Source: Phocoena phocoena (lineage: Eukaryota > Chordata > Mammalia > Artiodactyla > Phocoenidae). From it: a stretch of 64,000 bases of DNA. Positions 59,201 through 64,000 of the stretch are shown here, in pieces (positions within the stretch are counted from its first letter, which is position 1; every line of letters starts with the position of its first letter). Location: contig NC_089225.1 of NCBI RefSeq assembly GCF_963924675.1, positions 106,530,313 to 106,594,312 on the forward strand, in the 5' to 3' direction. The notes beneath the pieces were generated by a model. It was not told where the DNA came from, ran no database searches, and saw only the letters and a list, made by a program, of their open reading frames with translations. Both the position numbers and the translations under genes were made by a program.

Positions 59201-61574
59201 TCCGTAAGAGTAAATACTGGGCTTCTTACTTTGAAAGTTGTATATTTTCTGATTCAGATTTGATGTGAAACCTATGTGAGCTTTTGAATTCTGCCTCTAA
59301 ATTCTTTATAAATCCTAAGTAGAATAGATTTGTTTTCCTGCACATCAGGTTATTTTTGATTTACTATGATGACATGTTATTTATCTAGAGATCAGTTATC
59401 TGGAAACTTCAGGTATCTAGAACATAGCCAGGAACCCAGAAAGGAATTAATAACAGCAAGTAAACCATGGCAAAGTAGCTCTATCCATGCATTTTCCTTC
59501 CCTTAGACGTCACTCCATGTCTCTTATTAGACTCGGGTCCAGCGTGCTTTTCATGTATTCATGCTTTTACTTCTCACTATACTCTCATAAGATACAGGTC
59601 CATTAACCACTCCCACTGTACAGATGATAAAACTGAGGCACAGAGAAGTTAAATAACATTCTCAAGGTTAGAGAACTCACAGGGAGCAGGGAGTCAGGAC
59701 TGGAACCCAGGAAGGCTGGTGCCAGGGGCCAGGCTCTCCACTGCTCTGCTTCTGCCTGTGTCCACAAGGACCACAGCTTGCTCCCTGTCCCCAGGCAGGT
59801 TATACCACCTGCACACTAGTCCTTGACTAGAAGTTGGCACACTGACAGCATGAAGAGGTGACTGCTGGCTTCAGAAAAAGAGAAATCTAGAACAAGCAGG
59901 GACAATTTTAAAATTAAGGGCTGATACGGTATAGTCAACTCCATAGAACTCAGGAAGCACAGACTTAGCTGAAGGCATGAACTTTTTTTTAGCTTAATTA
60001 ATGTCATTTTTAGTAATGTTGAGGAGTCACTAAGAAAAGCTTAGAGTATCTTCAGGATACCTTGCTTAAGAAGGAACAGAAAAGTATTTGTTTTTATAAA
60101 CCTTTCTGAATCAGATAAGATAAAATGATAAGTTTGGTGTGTTTAGGGGTAAGTATGTGGAAAACTTTGTACATGAAACCCTTTGTCCTGTAAAGTTCAG
60201 ATAAATAAAATAAGAAATAGTAAAATTATTTTTAAATTAAGCTAAGGTATATAGTTATTCAGTAACTTATCGTCTGACCAGTTTCTTTTTACTGAGATAA
60301 CACAAATGCATATTTAAAGAATAGGTTCTGACAGTCTCAGATTCTGGGCCAAATGTGACTGGAATGTCCTCTTCAGAGAGCAGTGTCAGACTCACCATAG
60401 GTTTAAACCCCAGAAGAAACAGGTAGGTGTTCAAGTAACAAATAGGAGGCACTCGTTAGCTTTTAGGTCACAATTCAGTTCAGTTCATCAGTCTTTTGAG
60501 TGCCTACTAATATTCTGTGCTTAATAATGATGGTAATTTAATGAATTGTTTTTAAAACTTTGGTTTACTTCAAATCTTAAATGATAATGCAAGAGTAACT
60601 GTTTGTCTTCTCAGCTTCTCGGTGAGCTACTATTAGACAGACACAACTTCACAATTATGACAAAATACATCAGTAAACCTGAGAACCTCAAGTTAATGAT
60701 GAACCTTCTACGAGACAAAAGCCGTAACATCCAGTTTGAGGCCTTCCACGTTTTTAAGGTAGAGTACTAAAAGCATAAACACTAGTTGTTCATCCCATTT
60801 CATTTACAAATTACTAAAGTTTTATTAGGTTCATTTTGGTAATCTCAGCGACACAGCTCAGTTCAGTCAATTTTCATAGTTGTGTGGTACAACATTTAAA
60901 CAAAAATAGACCCAGAAACAGGGTATATACCATTCGCATTTGGGAACAAGCAAAGTTTATTTGTAGAGGGGTGTCGTTTATCTTTGGCATAGAAGATTAT
61001 TAATCATCAAGTAAAGGGTAATCCATTTCTTAATGCTTTCCACGGAGCTTTTTGTTCTTAAAATCCATTCTGACCTCCTCTGCCCAGAAATAACTCCTGC
61101 TCATTTTATTCTACAATCAAAGTCTATATTTAATCGCAACTGCTTAGTTTCAGAGCATGAGTGAATATGTCAGTCCTTTTTGTGCTAAAACATGTAATTC
61201 TCCCCCCTTTTTAAATTGTAAAATAAGGTCTTCCAAAGCGAACACCTCTGAATTAATAATCCTGGCTTCACCACAGGCCCCAGGGAAGCATTGGATGTGT
61301 ATAGCATGTGCTCTGCTAACCGCGGCATACATGTCCCCGTGTCTTGTTCTTTCCCTTTGGCTGATGTTGATTTTTCTCTGTGCAGGTGTTTGTAGCCAAT
61401 CCTAACAAGACGCAGCCCATCCTAGACATCCTCCTCAAGAACCAGACCAAACTTATAGAGTTCCTCAGCAAGTTCCAGAATGACAGGACCGAGGATGAAC
61501 AGTTTAACGATGAGAAGACCTATTTAGTTAAACAGATCAGGGATTTGAAGAGACCAGCTCAGCAAGAAGCCTAA
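14103..61574 (+). CDS. CAB39: Calcium-binding protein 39 (MO25alpha), complete spliced CDS in 8 exons
   Basis: Joining the eight exons listed below gives 1,026 bases: 341 codons plus TAA, with no frameshift or internal stop. The protein starts [10 protein letters not shown] and ends AQQEA, as I recall for mammalian MO25alpha, and every exon matches the human protein as I remember it. The family folds as armadillo-like helical repeats. It binds the C-terminal WEF tail of the pseudokinase STRAD and locks LKB1 (STK11) in its active state, upstream of AMPK. It also activates STE20 kinases such as SPAK/OSR1 and MST3/4 in the cytoplasm. The pocket residues known to contact the WEF tail, Arg240, Phe243, Lys257 and Met260, are all present in exon 7. 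The name 'calcium-binding' is historical: no EF hand is visible. All seven introns are GT-AG. CAB39 rather than its paralogue CAB39L is chosen from the exact sequence of exons 1, 2 and 8. Confidence 0.98.
14790..15320 (+). mobile_element. LINE-2 fragment
   Basis: CCTTTGTGACCTGGCCTGTG (14855 onward) and CTAGACCTTGAGCTCTTTG (15213 onward) occur in L2 order, closing with a diverged ATTCACTGGATGAGTG. Confidence 0.55.
16930..17525 (+). mobile_element. Old LINE-1 ORF2 fragment
   Basis: TTTATTTACAGTAGCAACAAC (17268 onward) and the following text up to about 17520 follow the order of L1 ORF2 downstream of the reverse-transcriptase core. Frames are broken. Confidence 0.6.
17640..18535 (+). mobile_element. 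LINE-2 fragment split by a hAT-type element
   Basis: TTCTAACTGGTCTCCCTTGCC (about 17861) and ACTCCTGCCTTACGGCTTTT (18248 onward), GCTTGGCTAACTCCC and GTTAGAACATAAGCCTTCC follow L2 order. The middle (about 17957-18134) is a separate DNA transposon. Confidence 0.6.
17957..18134 (-). mobile_element. hAT-type DNA transposon relic inside an L2
   Basis: GCAACAGAGACTTTATGTGG, CTTAAAATATTTCCTGTCTGG and CCTGTTTTTGTAAGG are shared with this hAT group, though the middle differs from the other three copies. Confidence 0.5.
19205..22345 (+). mobile_element. Old, broken LINE-1, mostly ORF2, interrupted by a younger L1
   Basis: The inter-ORF region and ORF2 start are recognisable at 19270-19440. The reverse-transcriptase region runs from about 19645. 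The catalytic motif survives as DDMI at 20511-20522, preceded by Cys-Ile in place of the usual aromatic-Ala. The C-terminal motif [10 protein letters not shown] is at about 21969-21998. Many stops and frameshifts make it inactive. 19450-19640 looks like ORF2 in the opposite orientation. A younger L1 3' end occupies 20031-20331. Confidence 0.85.
20031..20331 (+). mobile_element. 5'-truncated younger LINE-1 3' end, nested in the older L1
   Basis: The 3' UTR has a GGGAGGGTGGGAGGGAGG tract. It ends in CTCCAATAAAGATG plus a short A run. Perfect duplications CCTATGGGTAG lie at 20020-20030 and 20332-20342. The surrounding older L1 reading resumes directly after it. Confidence 0.9.
24088..24236 (+). 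mobile_element. Very short LINE-1 3' end, sister of the copy at 20031
   Basis: About 150 bases align with the last part of the element at 20031 (GATAGGGAGGGTGGGAGG ... CTCCAATAAAGATG) and end in an A run. Duplications AGTGGGTATA lie at 24078-24087 and 24237-24246. Confidence 0.9.
24356..24403. repeat. Tandem duplication, 31-base period
   Basis: GTTACGTGTAAATTATA occurs at 24356-24372 and 24387-24403. Confidence 0.85.
24640..25090 (-). mobile_element. Old G-rich repeat, LINE-2-like in antisense
   Basis: TTAAGGAGTTTATAAGCTAGT and the following G-rich text match the order of the 6170 copy. It is directly followed by the antisense L1 at 25140. Confidence 0.38.
25140..26095 (-). mobile_element. 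Old LINE-1 3' end, antisense, split by a cetacean SINE
   Basis: The minus strand carries the ORF2 C-terminal motif [11 protein letters not shown] at about 25618-25650. Its 3' UTR extends toward 25140. A SINE at 25858-26038 interrupts it. Confidence 0.78.
25858..26038 (-). mobile_element. Cetacean tRNA-derived SINE inserted in an old L1
   Basis: Perfect 13-base duplications CATGTTTAGTTTT lie at 25845-25857 and 26039-26051. The body lacks about 20 bases in the middle, at the junction after GGCCC near 25955, compared with the copies at 7115 and 11601. It interrupts an antisense L1, giving their relative ages. Confidence 0.92.
26335..26516 (-). mobile_element. hAT-type non-autonomous DNA transposon relic
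   Basis: Contains TTTGTAAATAAAGTTCTGTT, GGAACACAGCCATACCCATT and GCAGAGTTGAGTAGTTGTG, the same family as 58553-58740. Confidence 0.65.
26541..26817 (-). mobile_element. CHR-type tRNA-derived SINE, long form
   Basis: Target duplications TGATAAGATACT lie at 26529-26540 and 26818-26829. The body contains the blocks GCTCAGTAGTTGTGG and GCATGTGGGATC typical of the longer CHR-type SINE of cetaceans and their relatives. It ends at the tRNA-like head CACTGCACCACCAGAG. It is more diverged than the GC-rich copies. Confidence 0.88.
26920..27422 (-). mobile_element. LINE-1 3' end (ORF2 C-terminus and 3' UTR), antisense
   Basis: On the minus strand the ORF2 end reads [11 protein letters not shown] (about 27398-27430), then the 3' UTR follows toward 26940. 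A short direct repeat TTGTTTTGC at 26911-26919 and 27423-27431 may be the target duplication. Confidence 0.82.
28050..28960 (-). mobile_element. Old LINE-1 3' region, antisense, split by a CHR-type SINE
   Basis: The block TTGCCCTCCAATAAAGTTGTACGAA (28863 onward) and the text before and after the SINE match the antisense ORF2 end and 3' UTR of old mammalian L1s as I remember them. The SINE at 28295-28588 divides it. Confidence 0.55.
28295..28588 (-). mobile_element. CHR-type tRNA-derived SINE, long form
   Basis: Target duplications TGTTTTTTAATTTT lie at 28281-28294 and 28589-28602. It has the same long-form body as the copy at 26541, including GCTCAGTAGTTGTGG. It sits within an older antisense L1 3' region. 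Confidence 0.88.
30890..31470 (-). mobile_element. Old LINE-1-type 3' region, antisense
   Basis: It opens with a block similar in content and order to 25150-25300 (ATGTTAACATTTTA..., ...TCAGGAAG..., ...TCCACAGACCTT), then continues with text typical of old L1 3' UTRs. Confidence 0.45.
32850..32990 (-). mobile_element. Possible old LINE-1 3' UTR fragment, antisense
   Basis: The stretch ending GTGTATCCTTCCAGACTG (32965-32985) resembles the antisense 3' UTR of old L1s. Confidence 0.4.
33195..34700 (-). mobile_element. Old G-rich interspersed repeat, LINE-2-like in antisense, longest copy
   Basis: A purine-rich block of about 1.5 kb shares ordered phrases with 6170-6670 and with shorter blocks at 9110, 9955, 24640 and 52940 (for example AGGGTTTTATGGGCCATG, GATGAGGTCACCTAGGGAG). 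I take it to be L2-related on the minus strand, but I am unsure of the family. Long frames over it are artefacts. Confidence 0.42.
34985..35280 (-). mobile_element. Old LINE-1 3' UTR fragment, antisense
   Basis: The text AGTGTACAATTCAGTAG (35039 onward), with GTGCAACCACAAAC further on, is a familiar antisense 3' UTR block of old mammalian L1s. No target duplication is visible. Confidence 0.6.
35570..36640 (+). mobile_element. CR1/L3-type LINE relic
   Basis: AACAAAAAGCCTTTCGAA (35868-35885) and TCAGATGATACAAATATGGG (36069-36088, the remains of a reverse-transcriptase YADDT block) have the spacing expected of a CR1-clade ORF2. Heavily decayed. Confidence 0.45.
37080..38080 (-). mobile_element. 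Antisense LINE-1-type ORF1 relic (possibly a HAL1-like element)
   Basis: The minus-strand frame at 37477-37764 contains [15 protein letters not shown], close to the conserved start of the L1 ORF1 RNA-binding region (IMAENFPQLM). Further 3' on the minus strand, near 37210-37300, a C-terminal RILYPAKL...KNEGEI-type block is recognisable in broken frames. No ORF2 follows it, which would fit HAL1 (an L1 relative with ORF1 only) or a truncated L1. It is inactive. Confidence 0.55.
39196..39360 (+). CDS. CAB39: CAB39 coding exon 2, residues 39-93
   Basis: The acceptor is ...AAAATCAG ending at 39195 and the donor is GTAAGA at 39361. The exon is 165 bases, phase 0 at both ends, and encodes 55 residues from [10 protein letters not shown] to LQLIDFE. 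These form the early helical repeats. It follows the largest intron in the window (about 25 kb). A 144-codon open frame on the opposite strand here is a shadow of this exon and its flank. Confidence 0.97.
39755..39776. repeat. (TTTG)n microsatellite
   Basis: About five TTTG units in the intron after CAB39 coding exon 2. Confidence 0.85.
41333..41529 (+). mobile_element. CHR-type tRNA-derived SINE, short form
   Basis: The head is GGACTTCCCTGGTGG with A-box-like and B-box-like blocks (GGGTTCGACCCC). The tail includes ATGGTCCACATC and A-rich sequence. Perfect 15-base duplications ACTATTAAAACTTAG lie at 41318-41332 and 41530-41544. It lies about 180 bases upstream of CAB39 coding exon 3. Confidence 0.9.
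41713..41831 (+). CDS. CAB39: CAB39 coding exon 3, residues 94 to the first two bases of codon 133
   Basis: The acceptor is CCTTAATAG ending at 41712 and the donor is GTATGT at 41832. The exon is 119 bases and begins [11 protein letters not shown]. It ends after the first two bases (GG) of glycine codon 133, which is completed by the A that opens the next exon. This is the only split codon in the coding sequence, and it fixes the pairing of this exon with the exon at 47203. Confidence 0.97.
42431..42450. repeat. Poly-A run
   Basis: About 20 A with no recognisable retroposon body upstream. Confidence 0.85.
43190..44370 (-). mobile_element. Old LINE-1-type 3' region, antisense; partner of 4190-5480
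   Basis: Paired with 4190-5480 by shared blocks in the same order. It opens with text on a failed-duplication theme (ACAATTACTAACATTTATTAAC) and closes with CATTTCTTCCAGAGGCCC near 44325. A CHR-type SINE has landed directly after it. Confidence 0.5.
44381..44508 (+). mobile_element. CHR-type tRNA-derived SINE, short form
   Basis: The head is GGGAATTCCCTGAC and the B-box-like block is GGTTCAATCCC. The tail is A-rich. Near-perfect duplications AGATGTTTCTGCTTTT and AGATTTTTCTGCTTTT lie at 44363-44378 and 44509-44524. Confidence 0.88.
45568..45745 (+). mobile_element. Probable old DNA-transposon relic
   Basis: TGTGCTGTTCAATACTG opens the block, with AT-rich text and TTTCAAGTGCTCAGTAG, then ATTTCCATTATC. 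I remember this as a widespread mammalian hAT-type element but cannot name it surely. Confidence 0.4.
46612..46814 (-). mobile_element. Cetacean tRNA-derived SINE (CHR family, GC-rich cetacean type)
   Basis: Target duplications TCATATTGTTTTTT lie at 46598-46611 and 46815-46828. The tail is a split T run (ACC interruption). The body has an internal deletion near 46660 compared with the other copies. Confidence 0.92.
47203..47371 (+). CDS. CAB39: CAB39 coding exon 4, last base of codon 133 to residue 189
   Basis: A clear pyrimidine tract (TTTCTTTTTGCAG) ends at 47202 and the donor is GTAACA at 47372. The exon is 169 bases. It supplies the last base of Gly133, then [11 protein letters not shown] through SDAFATFK. 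It is the longest internal coding exon apart from the terminal one and encodes central helical repeats. Confidence 0.97.
49860..50020 (+). mobile_element. MIR SINE
   Basis: GATTCAGTTCCCAGCTCTGCT and CAGTCTTTTCATCTGTCAAAAT are MIR core text. It lies within the CR1/L3 relic. Confidence 0.65.
50500..50640 (-). mobile_element. MIR SINE, antisense
   Basis: TTTACAGATAAGGAAACTGA and TTTGAACCCAGGCAGTCTG are the antisense MIR core. It lies within the CR1/L3 relic. Confidence 0.72.
52355..52468 (-). mobile_element. CHR-type tRNA-derived SINE, short form
   Basis: The + strand shows a T run, then GGCCACACTGC, and ends CCAGGGAATTCCC, the reverse complement of the tRNA-like head. Target duplications GGTTCCGCAGTGATCT and GGTTCAGCAGTGATCT lie at 52339-52354 and 52469-52484. 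Confidence 0.88.
52940..53300 (-). mobile_element. LINE-2-like fragment, antisense
   Basis: It starts with the reverse of an L2 3' terminus (TTCATTCATTTATTTATTAAA ... GTGCTGGATACTG) and continues with the same G-rich phrases as the other copies. Confidence 0.5.
53612..53722 (+). mobile_element. LINE-2 3' end
   Basis: CCCCAGCACCTAGAACTTTA, then TGGCACATAGTAGGTG and GAATGAATGA, is the classic 3' terminus of L2. Confidence 0.75.
54365..54424 (+). CDS. CAB39: CAB39 coding exon 5, residues 190-209
   Basis: This small exon of 60 bases encodes [20 protein letters not shown]. The acceptor is TTTTCCTAG ending at 54364 and the donor is GTAAGT, a full consensus, at 54425. It is phase 0 at both ends, so skipping it would remove 20 residues without a frameshift. 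It lies within helical repeats just before the STRAD-binding surface. Confidence 0.97.
55580..55850 (+). mobile_element. MIR SINE, near full length
   Basis: It runs from the tRNA-like head (AGTTAGAAGCGTGGGCTTTG) through CAAGTCCCAGCTCCACC and the core to ACAGTGCCTGGAACACAG and TAATAAACATTAGC, the full MIR order. Confidence 0.8.
56775..57000 (+). mobile_element. hAT-type non-autonomous DNA transposon relic
   Basis: AGATAGTAAATATTTGAGGC opens it, TTCCAATAAAACTT is inside, and TTTGCCAACCCCTG closes it. Matches 58553-58740 and 26335-26516 in reverse orientation. Subfamily not fixed. Confidence 0.65.
57230..57640 (+). mobile_element. LINE-2-like fragment
   Basis: Pyrimidine-rich text with L2-like order (TCAAGTCCTACCTTCTGTGGGA near 57502). 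Low certainty. Confidence 0.4.
57989..58054 (+). CDS. CAB39: CAB39 coding exon 6, residues 210-231
   Basis: This exon of 66 bases encodes 22 residues, from [11 protein letters not shown] to KRQSLK. The acceptor is TTGTCTTTTAG ending at 57988 and the donor is GTATGA at 58055. Both ends are phase 0. It leads directly into exon 7, which holds the pocket for the STRAD tail. Confidence 0.97.
58553..58740 (-). mobile_element. hAT-type non-autonomous DNA transposon relic
   Basis: It begins CAGGGTTTGGCAAACTACC and contains TGTAAATAAAGTTTTATTGG, the reverse of the copy at 56775. Confidence 0.65.
58901..59046 (-). mobile_element. CHR-type tRNA-derived SINE with a TTTG-expanded tail
   Basis: The body runs from GGCCCCGCTGCATGG to GCCAGGGAATTCCC on the + strand. 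The tail has become a (TTTG)n tract at 58902-58930. A short imperfect duplication based on CAATTT flanks it (58895 and about 59047). Confidence 0.83.
59595..59745 (-). mobile_element. MIR SINE, antisense
   Basis: CAGATGATAAAACTGAGGCAC and AGTTAAATAACATTCTCAAGG, then GGAACCCAGG, are the antisense MIR order. Confidence 0.7.
60615..60758 (+). CDS. CAB39: CAB39 coding exon 7, residues 232-279, STRAD tail pocket
   Basis: This exon of 144 bases (48 residues) begins [12 protein letters not shown] and ends FEAFHVFK. The acceptor is GTCTTCTCAG ending at 60614 and the donor is GTAGAG at 60759. By numbering from the start, Arg240, Phe243, Lys257 and Met260 fall here. Published work implicates these residues in binding the STRAD WEF motif, and all four are intact. 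Confidence 0.97.
60759..61385 (+). other. CAB39 intron between coding exons 7 and 8
   Basis: This short GT-AG intron of 627 bases contains no interspersed repeat that I recognise. Confidence 0.95.
61386..61574 (+). CDS. CAB39: CAB39 last coding exon, residues 280-341 and stop
   Basis: The acceptor is TTTCTCTGTGCAG ending at 61385. Coding runs 186 bases, from [11 protein letters not shown] to RPAQQEA, and the stop TAA is at 61572-61574. This exon continues into the 3' UTR. The intron before it is the shortest in the gene (627 bases). Confidence 0.97.
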   Translation: MFVANPNKTQPILDILLKNQTKLIEFLSKFQNDRTEDEQFNDEKTYLVKQIRDLKRPAQQEA

Positions 61575-61688
61575 TTTCCTATAAACATCTAAAATATTAA
61601 ATCCAAATTCAGCATCTGCTGTTAGCTATTCAGCATCAGGCACTGTTATCAGTCCATGAGGAACATTACTGCTAATCTGCTGTTAGTG

Positions 61689-61696
61689 AACGGTTT
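61689..61696 (+). promoter_or_regulatory. miR-451 seed match in the CAB39 3' UTR
   Basis: The sequence AACGGTTT pairs with bases 1-8 of miR-451 (AAACCGUU). CAB39 is a published direct target of miR-451 through its 3' UTR. The site begins 114 bases after the stop codon, near the start of the UTR, where such sites tend to work well. The match is seen here; function in this species is inferred. Confidence 0.7.
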
Positions 61697-62073
61697 TCCT
61701 TTTACCTGTTTGTTTTTTAGTCCAAGTTGGAGAACGTAGCTGCTGCTTTCTTGCACGCTAGAGCACACGTGGACTTTTTCTTGATCTCTGTGTCATTTCA
61801 GAATTCAAAGACTCCGTTTGCTGTAGAAGTTCTGAACGTGGCTAGGTTCATGAAGGCAAATGCATAGATGATAGTGTGTGTTAGGGGAAGAGGGCACTGA
61901 TACTATCAGAGCAGACCTGCTTGTTTGCATTTATCTTTGTTAAAGATCTGGGTGTGGATTCTTGGTAAGATTATATGCCTTCACTAATGGAAGACTGTGC
62001 AGAGCTTTATTTGAAATCATAGGGGAACTGTATCCAAGATGTGAGCTTCTTGGATGGATAAAGTTGACACACG

Positions 62074-62079
62074 AATAAA
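62074..62079 (+). terminator. Possible upstream (alternative) polyadenylation signal AATAAA
   Basis: A canonical AATAAA lies 500 bases into the 3' UTR. The GT-rich element expected downstream is weak. Use would give a short UTR that keeps the miR-451 site. This is a motif only. Confidence 0.3.
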
Positions 62080-63910
62080 TTGATACTGAAACTTAGCAGC
62101 TTCTCAAAATTGTGAAGCTCCGTAAGGTCATAAGGAAAATGTATATATGCTTTTCACAGCTTTCTAGAATTTTTTGACATTTGATTTTCTTGAGACTTGT
62201 AAACCTGGATATGTTGAAGGGTATTTGTTAATTTTACTTTTTGAAGGTATTTTAAAACAGTAGAGCTAGCAACGACACCTCGCATTTCATTTCAACAATG
62301 CTTACAGTTTCCTTTTGTATATAATTCTTAGAATGCTCATTTCTTTTAAATGATTTAATTTGTACAGCAGAGGAATGTTATTGTATTAGTATGTAACTAT
62401 TACCTAATATTGAGTTTTTGCAAAAAATGAATGCTCATAATATGTAATTGAAATACTTCAGATCACCTGAAAATGCTGATTTAAGTATCACAGCATTAAA
62501 AGAAAAAGTAAACCAGTCCTTTGTATTCAGTTATCCAATGGGGTGCCATCAGTAGGCTACAATACAGATCTGGAACTCAGTCAGCTACACTTTCCTGCAT
62601 AATATTGGCCTTACTCATTTAAAATGAGTCATGAGTTCTCCACATCTATGAATGATACCGATTATGCTAAATTAATGCCGATTCTTTGTGTGTGGGGGAG
62701 ACCTCTGTAGAGCACCTTTTCTTTCTTAAAGTAATCCAGTACAATAGTTGTGAAACTGAATAATTAAAACTTTGGCTTCTCTTAGGAAAAGAAGAGTTCC
62801 TAGTCATAGGTGTCATGGGGAAATTTATTTTTTTTAATGTCCTGTTCCTTAATGCTGCAAATTATCAGTATTTATAAAGTAACTGATTTTGCACCACTTT
62901 TTTGTTACTGTGACCACGGCAGAACAACGTCTCCTAGAATATATCTATGTAAAGTTATTAGAATGGTATCTGTTCATCTTAGTGATATGAAGATCACAAC
63001 TAACAACTTACAAATCAGAGTTTGTCAGTTCGAATTCAGCATGGCTGTAGCTGATTAAGAAATTTATATAATTATTCTTTGCTAGCCTCTCTTACTAATT
63101 GAATTATCAGCCAGTAAAGTGAGACTCCCAATTGATGTTTCAGCGGCTTTAAGATCTCCTTCTAGGAGCACCAGTTAGGAAAACAGCTCCAGAAAACATA
63201 GATATATTTTATTCTGTTTAATTGAAATGGCAGTCTACACTTATAATTGGTTTTCCTGAGGCTGTCTTTACCAAAATCTGTGTAAAATAATTCATGTTTT
63301 TCTATCGGAACTAGAGAAAGCAATCCAAGCTCCTTGAAATGAAAATATCCAAGATGTTTAGGAAGGCAGACTTGGCTGCGATGCATCATTCTGGTTCTTG
63401 TGGTCCAGTGCTGGGTATCTGGATTCCGTGCGCAAACATTAATTACACCAAGTGGAAGAAAGGTTTCCTTGCCAAGCTGGTTCTTAGAACTTGAAACAAC
63501 AGCTTCCACTTTGGCAGTGCTGTCATAGCACTAGAGCCTGTGTGGAAGACAGGGGTGCAGTGTGTCAAAGAAAACACTGATATATTACTATTGCATTGGA
63601 ATCTGGGGATAGTTAAGACTTTGGGGTTTTTGTTGTTAAAATGTGAAAACATTCAAAGTTGAAAAGTTGCATTTGAAGTTATCATTTAATATATTCATAT
63701 TACCAAAACTATTATACTGGAAGTGGTTTCTTTTTGTGTTATAAAGGTTTCATTTTACATAAGTCAGTTACTCAATGTGTGATTTTTTTAACCCTTAAAA
63801 AAGGTGGAGATGTATACAATTGTTAACAATGCCATGGAAGCATTTCCTTTCTCTTGAGGAAAAGTAAATTTCTTATCAGATTATCTGGCTGGCCCTGTAA
63901 TTTAAATTAA

Positions 63911-63916
63911 AATAAA
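63911..63916 (+). terminator. Main CAB39 polyadenylation signal (AATAAA)
   Basis: AATAAA is followed about 20 bases later by a T/G-rich tract (GGTTTTTTGGTTTTATG), the expected downstream element. Its distance from the stop codon fits the known length of the CAB39 mRNA. Confidence 0.8.
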
Positions 63917-63932
63917 ATTTTGGAGAAACAGC

Positions 63933-64000
63933 ATCGGTTTTTTGGTTTTATGATGTCATAGATAAATTCACTTGTGTCACTGTGAACAACACCATCAGGA
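63933..64000. other. Sequence downstream of CAB39
   Basis: The first bases form the T/G-rich downstream polyadenylation element; the rest is intergenic with no feature seen. Confidence 0.7.

Larger units (their letters stand above)
58055..60614 (+). other. CAB39 intron between coding exons 6 and 7
   Basis: This GT-AG intron of 2,560 bases contains a hAT-type element at 58553-58740, a CHR-type SINE with a TTTG tract at 58901-59046, and an antisense MIR at 59595-59745. The remainder is unassigned. Confidence 0.95.
61575..63932 (+). other. CAB39: CAB39 3' UTR
   Basis: About 2.36 kb of non-coding terminal exon follow the stop codon, close to the length I recall for the human 3' UTR. It is AT-rich and free of SINE or LINE insertions, unlike the introns, which suggests it is under constraint. 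It contains the miR-451 seed match at 61689-61696. The end is set by AATAAA at 63911-63916. The exact cleavage base is an estimate of 10-30 bases downstream of that signal. Confidence 0.85.

Noticed and set aside
62763..62768. ATTAAA in the CAB39 3' UTR as an alternative polyadenylation signal
   Set aside because: It is a weaker variant with no clear T/G-rich element after it, and the AATAAA at 63911 fits the known mRNA length.
1..64000. CRISPR arrays, operons, phage or prokaryotic defence systems
   Set aside because: The window is intronic mammalian DNA. No regularly spaced repeats, ribosome binding sites or compact gene clusters occur.

Overview
This window is nuclear DNA from a mammal, almost certainly a cetacean (whale or dolphin). 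It has GT-AG introns, AT-rich intron sequence, MIR, L2 and L1 remnants, and several copies of the tRNA-derived SINE whose 3' part reads as the GC-rich block typical of whales and dolphins (forms of GCGGTACGCGGGCCTC). Related CHR-type SINEs shared by cetaceans, hippos and ruminants are also present, and I saw no Bov-B or Bov-tA elements. The species call is inference from repeat content.

One protein-coding gene can be supported: CAB39 (MO25alpha) on the + strand. The whole coding sequence lies here in eight exons (14103-14216, 39196-39360, 41713-41831, 47203-47371, 54365-54424, 57989-58054, 60615-60758, 61386-61574). They join in frame, with consensus splice sites, into a 341-residue protein with no break. 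CAB39 is the scaffold that binds the pseudokinase STRAD and activates LKB1 (STK11). The 5' end of the gene (promoter and non-coding first exon) is upstream of the window, so 1-14060 is read as intron. The 3' UTR runs from 61575 to about 63930, where an AATAAA signal ends the gene. It carries an eight-base match to the miR-451 seed 114 bases after the stop codon.

Everything else is intron filled with retroposons. 1-14060: old L1/L2/MIR fragments, two young cetacean SINEs, and a stretch (8687-10660) with several minus-strand open frames flanked by splice-like sites. 14217-39195: the largest intron, with an old L1 of about 3 kb carrying a younger L1 inserted inside it, further L1 3' ends, L2 and CR1/L3 remnants, and an antisense L1-type ORF1 relic. 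39361-61385: six shorter introns with CHR-type SINEs, hAT-type DNA transposons, MIRs and a CR1/L3 relic.

I found no second proven gene, no RNA gene, no CRISPR array and no intact mobile element. The most unusual unexplained signal is the possible minus-strand transcript at 8687-10410. Its three exon-like blocks are phase-compatible and followed by a polyadenylation signal, but two frames are open through all three blocks and chance is a live explanation.
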